Of a DNA stretch of 32,955 nt, positions 26,101 through 32,955 are shown in pieces. Under the pieces are notes generated by a model, which saw only the letters and a program-made list of their open reading frames with translations, ran no database searches and was not told the DNA's origin. The translations under genes and the position numbers were made by a program. Source of the stretch: an uncultured Eubacteriales bacterium (lineage in GTDB: Bacteria; Bacillota; Clostridia; Christensenellales; CALVMC01); contig CASFOZ010000005.1 in assembly GCA_949296455.1 (NCBI GenBank), forward strand, positions 64,001 through 96,955. Reading direction: 5' to 3'. Position 1 is the stretch's first letter; each line of letters begins with the position of its first letter.

Positions 26101-26271
26101 ATGAAAAAAGGTTATATCGCAAGAAAACCCCACGGTGAGGGCGAAGACGACGATGCAAATTCATGCGCTTACTGCGCTTATAAAAATATCTGTTTAAGCG
26201 AAAAAACTTTCAGAATTCAAAATAAAAAAGTCAAGAACGCAATAACCGACTCGGTTCGGAAAGAAGATTGA
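23107..26271 (+). CDS. addB: Helicase-nuclease AddAB, subunit AddB
   Basis: One half of the RecBCD-like enzyme that resects double-strand breaks and responds to Chi. 1054 residues, near the usual ~1150. The nuclease motif VIDYK has D870 and K872 (after GKIDRID). The iron-sulphur cysteines are C734 (DCPYKHF) and C1020, C1023, C1029, the expected four-cysteine pattern around the nuclease domain. SFSRLAVRL near 63 matches the family. The N-terminal Walker A found in Bacillus AddB (GxSGSGKT) is absent here, replaced by IITSNTFKGAF. No Shine-Dalgarno sequence precedes the ATG. addA follows after one base. Confidence 0.93.
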   Translation: MAVNIITSNTFKGAFLKVLELIKEKDKKDRLGSNNIIIAPDRFTLSLEKLFLEAMPENCSFNTEILSFSRLAVRLINDTRKFLSPEGAVMLMRKASEKAGKSLRLYSSSSLKQGFDKQIFAVISQIRNSNYTSAQLAEASKKLKGKVKDKALDIACIYSEYLKLLEENYIDTTSRLKGLADIIADSAFISRSDIYVTDFYNFNAMELRLVELLMKNALNFTVALIDKGKDANYRIYPFETVKKIENIALSSGEKVNYFNLKDEIKPPFSVIEKEFFGYSSCAKNNGKGISIHSAADIENEIVFIAEKIKNHIFKGDRYKDFAIVCPDIEEYEPLFKDIFERFSVPYFIDKKFLLSNLSHISYIMDALNTVLSDFEKNAVYKFVLSPHFNCEYVFDFINYCDKYNVNYSMFKKEFVKGQEDEIIKAEKVRSKLIASLKPLFIKSKIPFGEFYKALSDFIKSNDLENEEIKISDIQNGDGFMENAEASLRGIEKFTEILDEQQKIFSSSVDTFKNFYEILKTAVSSAKLSFIPLKLDSVFIGEPNESRYTGVKYLFVTGATEGSFPQSGNDDGILTVREIDEFKKCGISVEPNFKTIKKENKFNIIQLLIKPEKELFISYPLLDGSGQKTVPSAVITELLRLFDLKVISFGQFPQNTEDFAGLCATRKNAEYMLAKRKGEMKEGFHFEGQNFYDALYTVVGFKEKNRAPFSDYVKFDSLCSSVNLSSTELETYFDCPYKHFMKYALKLKEKEEFGLKALDRGSLVHTVLEKFFKQISNNATGKEAYIIAENIVKSTVSSGSYKYIFEQLKGFDKIMIKECSNICVQLYNNFSKSKFEIKDTECPFEAVFENIKIKGKIDRIDILGKNAIVIDYKTSSNIKSSLKDIYYGNKIQLYIYLNALKDYNAVGAFYLPVNDKYVKFENKEERLRLKGQIADDTEIVRNLDTTLCENNLKSSVFPVSLTVRDGVFKVRAEENVLSVSEINKVKEYVVKLAGKASSEMKKGYIARKPHGEGEDDDANSCAYCAYKNICLSEKTFRIQNKKVKNAITDSVRKED

Positions 26272-26272
26272 T

Positions 26273-29200
26273 ATGTGGAACGAAAAACAGCTTAAAGTAT
26301 TAAACGGAAAGGAAAAGGAAATTCTCGTATCGGCTTCCGCCGGCAGCGGGAAAACTTCCGTAATGGTGGAAAAGGTTTGCAGACTGATTTCGGAAGGCTT
26401 GGAAGTAAACCGCATTTTAATGCTCACTTTTACCCAGGCTGCGGCAAAGGAAATGAAACTCAGACTTTTTTCCGCCTTGGTTAAAAAAGCCGAAACGCAA
26501 GGAGACTTTCTGAAAGAACAGGCAGATTCGGTTTTCGACGCAGATATAGGAACAATAGATGCCTTTTGCAAAAAACTCGTTAAACTTCATTTCGATAAAC
26601 TCGGAATTTCCCCCGACTTTTCCGTTATGGACGAGGCGGACGAAAAAAAGATTTTTTCCGAAACGGTAAAAAAATTAATAAAGGAAAAAATTGCAGGTTC
26701 GGATAAAAGCTTTTATAACGCTTTCGATAAAATTGCAGGGGGCAGAGAAGATAATTTCGTTAAAGTCATTTCGTACATCTATTCTTTCGCAAGCTGTGCG
26801 CCGAGCAAAGAAGAGTGGCTTGATAAATGCGCCGATAACTTCAAAATTGAAAATTTCGATTTTCTTTGCAATTTAAGAAAACAACTTATAGTAAACGAAT
26901 GTAAAATTTTAAAACAAGAGTACGACGATTTGGATTTAAAACTTAAAAATTTAAGTCTTAACGAAAAAGCCGATTATATAAAAAATTTACTTTTATCGCT
27001 CGATAAAATCATAAATTCCGAAAATCTCGAAGACGCATTGAATATTAAAAAGAATATAGTATTCGAAAAACATTTAAAGCGCAGCACTTTACCCGAATAT
27101 ATTTCCGTCAACGAAGAATATAAGAATTTTATCGATGAATTAAAAAATCTGAAAATCAAAAGCGATTACGATTTAAAACAGGAAAAAGATAAACTTCCGT
27201 CTTTATACGAACTTTGCAATACTCTCGTTACTTTTACAAAAGATGTCGATTCCCTTTTCGGTTCATACAAGGAAGAAAACGCCGTCTATACCTTTTCCGA
27301 TATCGAACAGTTCGCTTGTGTTTTGTTAAGAGATAAAGTAATTCAAAAAGAAATTGCCTCTTGTTACGATTATGTCTTTGTCGACGAATTTCAGGATACC
27401 AATTACTCTCAGGATTTTATTATAGAAAATGTTTCAAAATACGGTAAAATTTTTCTCGTAGGCGACAGTAAGCAAAGTATCTACGGATTCAGACAGACTC
27501 AACCCGAAATATTTTTATCGAAATACAGAAAATTCCAAAAAGGAAAAGAGGGAACGAGTTATATTCTTAACGAAAATTACAGAAGTTCCGACAGCATTAT
27601 AGAAAACATTAACGCAGTATTTTCTGAAATTATGACCGATACATTCGGTTCCGTTAATTACCGAAAAGAAGGAAAACTCGTAACGGGCGGCGATTTTAAA
27701 GGCGTGTTGAATTTTCCGTCTTTCGAAATTTCGGTTATTGAAAAATCCAACGAAAAAGATGAGGCGGACGGCGTTTACAGTGTAGAAGAGGATAAAGGCT
27801 CGAAGGAAATTTCCCTCCGCATGTCGGAAGGCTTTTCGGTAGCGGAAAAAATTCTTTCTTTATACGGAAAAAAAGTTTCAACGGTAAAAGAGGGCAATAC
27901 TGCCGAAAAAATGCTTTCGTATTCCGACTTTGCCGTTCTTTATCAGGACAGAAAGGAAGGCGCTTATATCGTAAAAGCATTGAACAGTGCGGGAATCCCT
28001 ACCGACAGCGATATAACTTCCGACTGCGACGACAAGGAAATCACCGAAGTTTTAAATTATTTAAAATTTATTTACAACCCTAAAAACGATATAATAACGG
28101 CTGCGGCAATGTTATCGGGAATTGGCGGCTTTTGCGAAAAAGAACTTGTCGAAATAAGAAAAAGTTTTCAAAACGAAGATTTCTTTTCAGCGGTTTTTAA
28201 ATATTCCGAACTCGATAACTCTCTTTCGAAAAAAATCAAAGGTTTTTTAAATCAAGCCGATAGCGACAGAATTAAAAGCGGTTATCTTTCACTGTATGAG
28301 TTCTTTGACGAAATATTAAAGAAATCAGGTTACGATATTTATCTGTTAAGTTTACCGGGCGGCGAAATAAAGCTTAAAAAAATAAAAAGTATTTTTCTTA
28401 ATTTATCGACTAAGAATTTCGCAAAAAATCTCTGCACTTTTATTCCCGCAATATCCGAAAATCCGAATCTGCTTAATTTATCGGCAATTCAAAGCGGCGG
28501 CGATGCGGTAAAATGTATGACCGTACACCAAAGCAAAGGACTTGAATTTCCGGTGGTCTTTTTAACATGCGCAGATAAAAGTTTTACTTTCGAACTCAAT
28601 AAATCCTATCTTGCAGACGCAAATTTAAAACTTGCTGTAAAATATTTCGATGAAAAAGAAAGGTGTTATTCTTCCGATTTGCTTTTCGATTTGATTGTAG
28701 ACAAAAAAAGAAAGGAAATAGCCGAAGAAAAATTAAGACTTCTGTATGTTGCATTGACAAGAGCGCAGTACCATCTTTTTATCAGCGGAAATTACAAAGA
28801 AGGGGAGTTCTTACAAAAACACAGACGGCCCGAAAAGGCTCTTTCCTTTATGGAATGGCTTTCTTTTGCCGCTGCCAAAAACAGAAAACTATCAGAGTAT
28901 GTAAGATACGAAAATGTTTATCAAAAGGATTTAACCGAAAACAATATTGCGTCTTTTAAAAAAGGGAACATTAAGGATGCGGAAATTATCGAGAAAATTC
29001 TATCTTTTTCTTATCCTTATCAAAATTCTCTCAACCTTGGTATAAAATACACAGTATCGGAAATAATCAGCAATCGTACGGAGGAAAATCATTCGGTTGT
29101 CCTTTATTCTTCTTCCGACGCAAAAGAGGGAACGGCTTACCATAAAGTTATGCAGTATATAGATTTTTCTCTGACCGAAGAAAAACAGGTTGAGACCGCT

Positions 29201-29605
29201 ATCGAAAATATGGTTTCGGAAAATCTGCTAAACAAAGAAGAAGCAAAACTCGTAAACCCGAAAGATATATTGCTTTGTATTACCAGCCCCGTCGTTTCCC
29301 TTGCGAAAAACGCAAATATAAAAAGAGAGTTCGGGTTCATAAACTCTGTCAGTGCAAACGACGTAATAAAAAACTCTTCTTCCGACAGAATACTTGTTCA
29401 GGGAGTTATAGACCTTTGCATTTTTGGAGATAAAACTATTATAGTCGATTATAAAAAAACCGGTAAATCAAAGGAAGATATTATCCGAACTTATAAGCCG
29501 CAGCTCGATTTATATGCCGATGCCCTCGAAAAATGGCTTAAAAGAAAGGTCGACGAAAAATATATCTATGTCTTTTCAAGGAATTTAACCGTTAAAATCG
29601 ATTAG
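26273..29605 (+). CDS. addA: Helicase-nuclease AddAB, subunit AddA
   Basis: 3'-5' UvrD-like motor with a C-terminal nuclease. 1110 residues. The Q-motif start (WNEKQLKVL) precedes Walker A SASAGSGKT (ending at 28); Walker B is VFVDEFQDT with D371-E372; MTVHQSKGLEFPVVFL and LLYVALTRAQ are motifs V-VI. The nuclease site IIVDYKKTG has D1059 and K1061. Together with AddB it forms a dual-nuclease, single-motor enzyme. The ATG lies one base after the addB stop, with only a weak purine-rich site (GGAAAGAAG) upstream. Confidence 0.95.
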   Translation: MWNEKQLKVLNGKEKEILVSASAGSGKTSVMVEKVCRLISEGLEVNRILMLTFTQAAAKEMKLRLFSALVKKAETQGDFLKEQADSVFDADIGTIDAFCKKLVKLHFDKLGISPDFSVMDEADEKKIFSETVKKLIKEKIAGSDKSFYNAFDKIAGGREDNFVKVISYIYSFASCAPSKEEWLDKCADNFKIENFDFLCNLRKQLIVNECKILKQEYDDLDLKLKNLSLNEKADYIKNLLLSLDKIINSENLEDALNIKKNIVFEKHLKRSTLPEYISVNEEYKNFIDELKNLKIKSDYDLKQEKDKLPSLYELCNTLVTFTKDVDSLFGSYKEENAVYTFSDIEQFACVLLRDKVIQKEIASCYDYVFVDEFQDTNYSQDFIIENVSKYGKIFLVGDSKQSIYGFRQTQPEIFLSKYRKFQKGKEGTSYILNENYRSSDSIIENINAVFSEIMTDTFGSVNYRKEGKLVTGGDFKGVLNFPSFEISVIEKSNEKDEADGVYSVEEDKGSKEISLRMSEGFSVAEKILSLYGKKVSTVKEGNTAEKMLSYSDFAVLYQDRKEGAYIVKALNSAGIPTDSDITSDCDDKEITEVLNYLKFIYNPKNDIITAAAMLSGIGGFCEKELVEIRKSFQNEDFFSAVFKYSELDNSLSKKIKGFLNQADSDRIKSGYLSLYEFFDEILKKSGYDIYLLSLPGGEIKLKKIKSIFLNLSTKNFAKNLCTFIPAISENPNLLNLSAIQSGGDAVKCMTVHQSKGLEFPVVFLTCADKSFTFELNKSYLADANLKLAVKYFDEKERCYSSDLLFDLIVDKKRKEIAEEKLRLLYVALTRAQYHLFISGNYKEGEFLQKHRRPEKALSFMEWLSFAAAKNRKLSEYVRYENVYQKDLTENNIASFKKGNIKDAEIIEKILSFSYPYQNSLNLGIKYTVSEIISNRTEENHSVVLYSSSDAKEGTAYHKVMQYIDFSLTEEKQVETAIENMVSENLLNKEEAKLVNPKDILLCITSPVVSLAKNANIKREFGFINSVSANDVIKNSSSDRILVQGVIDLCIFGDKTIIVDYKKTGKSKEDIIRTYKPQLDLYADALEKWLKRKVDEKYIYVFSRNLTVKID

Positions 29606-29636
29606 CTGCGTACATATTTTTATCAAGGAGATTTAT

Positions 29637-30506
29637 ATGTTTAACGCAGCTGATTTTTTTAATTTCTTATCGGAAAAAATTTTAGAATTGTTGATATTTT
29701 CAAAAGGCACGATTTTTGTAATTTTGCCGCTTGCTTGGATTTTTGCAATATTTCTCGTATTGCTGTTAACTAACGGGTTCTATTCAAAGTGTATAACAGG
29801 GTTCAGAAAAAGCGCAAAATTCTTAAAGAAGAATTCCGAAATAAATTGTCAGAATATTAACCGTTTCGAAAAAAAATGTATTTCCAAATTCCCGAAAAGA
29901 TTTAAACTTGCCTGGAAAAATTTCGTCCTTTTCAGAAACGGAAAAAATATCTCGGACTTCTTTAATTTAGAGGTTATTCCCGCTCTTAAATTCGAACTTA
30001 AAGAAAAAAGAGCTTACGCAACTTTCGACCTTACCGCTCTTATTACCTTCGTGGTGAATGCTTGGTTTTTTATGGCGATTTCCGCTCAATCTATTACCAA
30101 GTTTATATGTATAGTCACTCCTCTCGTATTTTTCGGAATTTTAAGATGGCTTCTCGTTATAGTTTACAGTGTAAGACAAAACAGAATAATGAAAAAACTT
30201 TCCCTTTTCAGAGACAGCGTCTCGGCAAGATTGCTCTTTGAAAACAATAACAAAAACGAATATGAAGAAATTAAAAAGGAATACAATGCGGTATCTGACA
30301 ATATCGTAAAAAAGGGAAGGGAACCTTCAAAACTCAATACCCTTCTTGCCAAAGTAGATGAAATGCTTTGCTGCAACGTGTCTCAAAATACTTTGAAACA
30401 AGTTGCCAATATGCTGATTACGGTTAGAGATAAAGATTATACCACGGAAGAAGAAAAGGTAAAACTCAATGCCGCTCTCGGAAAAATCTGCGCAAAAATC
30501 GCCTGA
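29637..30506 (+). CDS. Membrane protein of unknown function in the addAB operon
   Basis: 289 residues; no family recognised. Hydrophobic segments lie at about 24-46, 131-149 and 155-178. Between the first and second is a ~80-residue basic, Lys/Phe-rich region that is probably cytoplasmic, and after the third is a ~110-residue charged helical tail (ENNNKNEYEEIKKEY...). The gene begins 31 bases after addA with AAGGAG and is followed by the operon terminator, so it is co-transcribed with addAB. The context hints at a link with DNA repair or uptake, but no motif supports a specific role. Confidence 0.75.
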   Translation: MFNAADFFNFLSEKILELLIFSKGTIFVILPLAWIFAIFLVLLLTNGFYSKCITGFRKSAKFLKKNSEINCQNINRFEKKCISKFPKRFKLAWKNFVLFRNGKNISDFFNLEVIPALKFELKEKRAYATFDLTALITFVVNAWFFMAISAQSITKFICIVTPLVFFGILRWLLVIVYSVRQNRIMKKLSLFRDSVSARLLFENNNKNEYEEIKKEYNAVSDNIVKKGREPSKLNTLLAKVDEMLCCNVSQNTLKQVANMLITVRDKDYTTEEEKVKLNAALGKICAKIA

Positions 30507-30553
30507 TTGATTCTATCGGAATATGTTTTGTTTATAAATAAAAAATTTTTCCG

Positions 30554-30587
30554 GGGACAAGATAGTTTTTATCTTGCCCTTTTTATT
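30554..30587 (+). terminator. Terminator of the addB-addA operon
   Basis: GGG (30554-30556), a bulged A, CAAGATA (30558-30564) pair with TATCTTG (30570-30576) and CCC (30577-30579), then TTTTT. It ends the addB-addA-membrane protein transcript. Confidence 0.85.
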
Positions 30588-30619
30588 TTAAAATTTTATT
30601 ATTAAAAACTTTAATTTTC

Positions 30620-30648
30620 TTGCTAATTGATTCCTTTGGTGTTATACT
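30620..30648 (+). promoter_or_regulatory. Promoter of the corA leader and corA
   Basis: TTGCTA (30620-30625), 17 bases, TATACT (30643-30648) with an extended -10 TG (30640-30641 region reads GGTGTTATACT). The start near 30655 leaves only a few bases before the ribosome binding site of the leader peptide. Confidence 0.7.
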
Positions 30649-30672
30649 GTCTTTTGCAAGGAGGTGGGTTTT

Positions 30673-30741
30673 GTGGAAGCGGAACCTTACGGTAATACTT
30701 TTAATAAAAAGTGCGGAAGCAAAATGCTGCCTTTAATTTAG
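30673..30741 (+). CDS. corA leader peptide, 22 codons
   Basis: A short frame starting with GTG and ending at TAG (30739-30741), preceded by a strong AAGGAGG (30658-30664) eight bases upstream. It begins M-E-A-E-P-Y, acidic and proline-containing, then N-T-F-N-K-K, and ends K-M-L-P-L-I. It lies wholly inside the leader of corA, and its codons form one arm of the RNA switch described separately. No homologue is recalled by sequence; the resemblance to MgtL (which starts MEPDP) is in position, size and the acidic/proline start. Confidence 0.65.
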   Translation: MEAEPYGNTFNKKCGSKMLPLI

Positions 30742-30778
30742 CAGATTACTTCCGCCTGTACTTAATTTTGGAGGCGGA
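30713..30778 (+). promoter_or_regulatory. Candidate two-state RNA switch controlling corA translation
   Basis: One strand, CTTCCGCCT (30749-30757), can pair two ways. State A: GCGGAAG (30713-30719, inside the leader ORF) with CTTCCGC (30749-30755), supported by an inner CTGC/GCAG (30727-30730/30741-30744). State B: TCCGCCT (30751-30757) with AGGCGGA (30772-30778), which covers the last three bases of the corA GGAGG (30770-30774). A frees, and B hides, the corA ribosome binding site. No terminator is present, so control would be at translation start. Confidence 0.55.
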
Positions 30779-30781
30779 CGA

Positions 30782-31744
30782 ATGATTCAGGTTTTTCAGA
30801 ACGAACAAAAAACAAATAATTTCCTTACATTCAGCGAAGAAGAATTTTTTTCTCCGGAATTTTCTTTTAAATCAAAATGGATTAATCTTACCAATCCCAC
30901 CGATAAAGAAATAGAGTTCGTGGCAAGTGCAGTGAATATCAGCGAGGACTTTTTAAAAGCCCCTCTCGACGACGACGAGGGTGCCCGTATGGAAACCGAC
31001 GACGGCGCCATTCTTATTATTTGCGATGTTCCGATTATCGAAGAAGATAACGGACACGATACTTACTCTACCTTGCCTTTAGGTATAATTCTGAAAAACG
31101 AAGTTTTTATTACCGTTTGCTTGCAGGAAACGGCAGTAGTGCGTGACTTTATCAGAGGCAGAGTCAAAAGCTTTACCATTAATAAAAATACAAGATTTTT
31201 ATTTCAGATTCTTTACAATGTCGCCACCAAATTTCTTCATTATTTGAGACAAATCAATAAGTCAAGTCAGCGTATTCAAAGCGAACTTCACCGTTCTATG
31301 AAAAATAAAGAGCTTATTCAGCTTCTCGACCTTGAAAATTCACTGGTTTATTTTTCGACTTCTTTAAAATCCGACGAGAACGTTATCAGTAAACTTATAA
31401 AATTCGACGGCCTTAAAAAGTTCGAAGAAGACAACGATTTACTCGAAGATGTTTCAATAGAAATAAGTCAGGCAATCGAAATGTGTAATATTTACCGTGA
31501 CATTTTAAGCGGAACAATGGACGCTTTTGCTTCCGTTATTTCAAACAACCTTAATATTGTCATGAAATTCCTAACTTCTGTTACACTTATTATTTCAATA
31601 CCTACTTTGATTGCAAGCATCTTCGGAATGAATGTTAAACTTCCTTTCGAAGGACTGGATTATGCTTTCTGGATTATTGTAGGAGTAAGCGTTCTCATTT
31701 CAATTATAATAGGTCTTTTCCTTAAAAAGAAAAAACTTATGTAA
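30782..31744 (+). CDS. corA: CorA-family magnesium/divalent cation channel
   Basis: Pentameric inner-membrane channel for Mg2+ (some members carry Co2+, Ni2+ or Zn2+). 320 residues: a large cytoplasmic N-terminal domain, two C-terminal membrane helices (about 259-281 and 293-316) and the signature GMN at 282-284 (FGMNVKLPFEG), the selectivity loop. The C-terminus ends in KKKKLM, as is common. GGAGG is seven bases before the ATG and lies in a hairpin. It is a single gene after its own leader. No clear intrinsic terminator follows. Confidence 0.93.
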   Translation: MIQVFQNEQKTNNFLTFSEEEFFSPEFSFKSKWINLTNPTDKEIEFVASAVNISEDFLKAPLDDDEGARMETDDGAILIICDVPIIEEDNGHDTYSTLPLGIILKNEVFITVCLQETAVVRDFIRGRVKSFTINKNTRFLFQILYNVATKFLHYLRQINKSSQRIQSELHRSMKNKELIQLLDLENSLVYFSTSLKSDENVISKLIKFDGLKKFEEDNDLLEDVSIEISQAIEMCNIYRDILSGTMDAFASVISNNLNIVMKFLTSVTLIISIPTLIASIFGMNVKLPFEGLDYAFWIIVGVSVLISIIIGLFLKKKKLM

Positions 31745-31972
31745 TTTGATTTACATTAATATTTATTAATTATATATAGTAAATATTTATACCATAATAA
31801 ATAATCGCAAATAAATTATCGCATTTTAAATATTTTGTAAATCCGATATTAAATTCATTTTGAGTGCAGTCAATAATTTATGTCAATATCTACTAGCACT
31901 TTTTCAGCAAATTACTTAATAAAAATAAGTAAAAATTAATAAAAATTTATCAAAAAATATTATGAAAAGTTA
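31745..31972. other. AT-rich region upstream of the 23S operon
   Basis: No gene and, importantly, no 16S rRNA 3' end (no anti-Shine-Dalgarno region) is present. A weak AATATTTA/TAAATATT dyad lies just after corA. The ~50 bases before the rRNA promoter are nearly pure A/T with A tracts, as expected for an UP element that contacts the RNA polymerase alpha subunits. Confidence 0.6.
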
Positions 31973-32001
31973 TTGACAAATGGTTTTCATAATGATATTA
32001 T
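31973..32001 (+). promoter_or_regulatory. Strong rRNA/tRNA promoter
   Basis: Perfect TTGACA (31973-31978), 17 bases, TATTAT (31996-32001), preceded by an A/T-rich UP-like element. It lies about 40 bases before tRNA-Ala and should drive the tRNA-Ala/tRNA-Ile/23S transcript. Confidence 0.88.
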
Positions 32002-32040
32002 ATATAGGCTGTTCGGAAAAAATCCGTACGGCTATCCTGT

Positions 32041-32116
32041 GGGGGTATAGCTCAGCTGGGAGAGCATCTGCCTTGCAAGCAGAGGGTCATCGGTTCGATT
32101 CCGATTATCTCCACCA
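32041..32116 (+). tRNA. tRNA-Ala (anticodon TGC), CCA encoded
   Basis: A full 76-base cloverleaf: acceptor GGGGGTA with TATCTCC (two G-U pairs), D arm GCTC...GAGC, anticodon stem TCTGC/GCAGA around CT-TGC-AA, T arm ATCGG-TTCGATT-CCGAT, discriminator A and an encoded CCA. First RNA in the operon. Confidence 0.97.
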
Positions 32117-32117
32117 C

Positions 32118-32194
32118 GGGCTCATAGCTCAGCTGGTTAGAGCACACGCCTGATAAGCGTGAGGTCGGTGGTTCGAGTCCACTTGTGCCCACCA
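32118..32194 (+). tRNA. tRNA-Ile (anticodon GAT), CCA encoded
   Basis: A 77-base cloverleaf separated from tRNA-Ala by one base. Anticodon stem CACGC/GCGTG around CT-GAT-AA, T arm GGTGG-TTCGAGT-CCACT and encoded CCA. The acceptor stem GGGCTCA/TGTGCCC has a T-T mismatch at positions 5 and 68. The order Ala-Ile is the reverse of the common Ile-Ala spacer order. Confidence 0.96.
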
Positions 32195-32377
32195 CGACAT
32201 AGCGACGCTATGGCTTATGCGACAGAAGTCGCATTTACGCACCTTGACAACTGCATAGAAAAGTTTTTGAATAATATGGAAAAATACGAGTAAATAAGAA
32301 TACGAGTAATACGAGTATACTAAAAAAATCACTGTATTTTAAATTGCCGAGGACAAGAGTTAGAGAAAGAAAATAAC
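32195..32377 (+). other. Pre-23S spacer
   Basis: Two hairpins follow tRNA-Ile: CATAGC/GCTATG (around 32197-32213) and ATGCGAC-AGAA-GTCGCAT (around 32218-32235), then the motif ACCTTGACAACTGCATAG, which resembles the conserved sequence ahead of 23S in many Firmicutes. Three copies of AATACGAGTA lie at 32283-32292, 32299-32308 and 32308-32317. The segment probably carries RNase III processing and antitermination signals. Confidence 0.6.

Positions 32378-32955
<578 letters not shown>

Noticed and set aside
32244..32272. TTGACA with TTGAAT as a second promoter for 23S alone
   Set aside because: The -10 is poor and the TTGACAACTG sequence resembles a conserved pre-23S spacer motif rather than a promoter.
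32129..32332. Minus-strand frame ending in WWAQVDSNHRPHAYQACALTS
   Set aside because: It is the antisense of tRNA-Ile; this peptide is a well-known false annotation in many genomes.

Overview
The window looks like a chromosomal segment of an uncultured low-GC, Gram-positive-type bacterium, most likely a member of the Clostridia (Bacillota). The support is indirect: a SAM-I riboswitch on metK, a Firmicutes-type L10 leader, AddAB rather than RecBCD, RecD2, a YugP-like zinc protease, a DUF1540 protein, strong GGAGG ribosome binding sites and AT-rich intergenic DNA. No phage, transposon, CRISPR or plasmid gene is visible. Almost everything is housekeeping.

Layout. 1-4.6 kb: the end of rpoC, a SAM-I riboswitch with its terminator, then a tightly overlapping metK-recD2-comF operon. 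4.9-10 kb: secA, prfB and tsaD. 10-14.6 kb: the str operon rpsL-rpsG-fusA-tuf behind a strong promoter and a ~300-nt structured leader. 14.6-15.8 kb: an AT-rich island with a small membrane protein and a convergent 47-residue cysteine-rich microprotein sharing one bidirectional terminator. 15.7-19.1 kb: rpmG-secE-nusG-rplK-rplA-(L10 leader)-rplJ-rplL. 19.1-23 kb: a tandem DUF1540 protein, rplI, a YugP-like membrane protease with an unrecognised partner, and a lipoprotein. 23.1-30.6 kb: addB-addA plus an unrecognised membrane protein. 30.6-31.7 kb: a leader peptide and RNA switch in front of corA. 32.0 kb to the end: a strong promoter, tRNA-Ala, tRNA-Ile and the 5' end of a 23S rRNA gene, with no 16S gene upstream.

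The gene content is the usual translation/transcription/secretion core, but the usual bacterial order (rplKAJL, rpoBC, then the str operon) is permuted: six housekeeping genes lie between rpoC and rpsL, and the rplKAJL block lies downstream of tuf instead of upstream of rpoB.

The most interesting signals are regulatory or structural. (1) A 22-codon ORF beginning M-E-A-E-P precedes corA, with two mutually exclusive hairpins, one of which covers part of the corA ribosome binding site; this resembles the logic of enterobacterial MgtL. (2) The 23S operon is unlinked from 16S. (3) The 23S gene carries an exact 43-nt tandem duplication near its 5' end. (4) addB and the YugP-like gene have a good -10 box exactly six bases before an ATG that lacks a Shine-Dalgarno sequence, suggesting leaderless mRNAs. 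(5) A previously uncalled Cys-rich microprotein lies at 15454-15597. All functional assignments rest on reading the sequence and on family knowledge; no searches were run.
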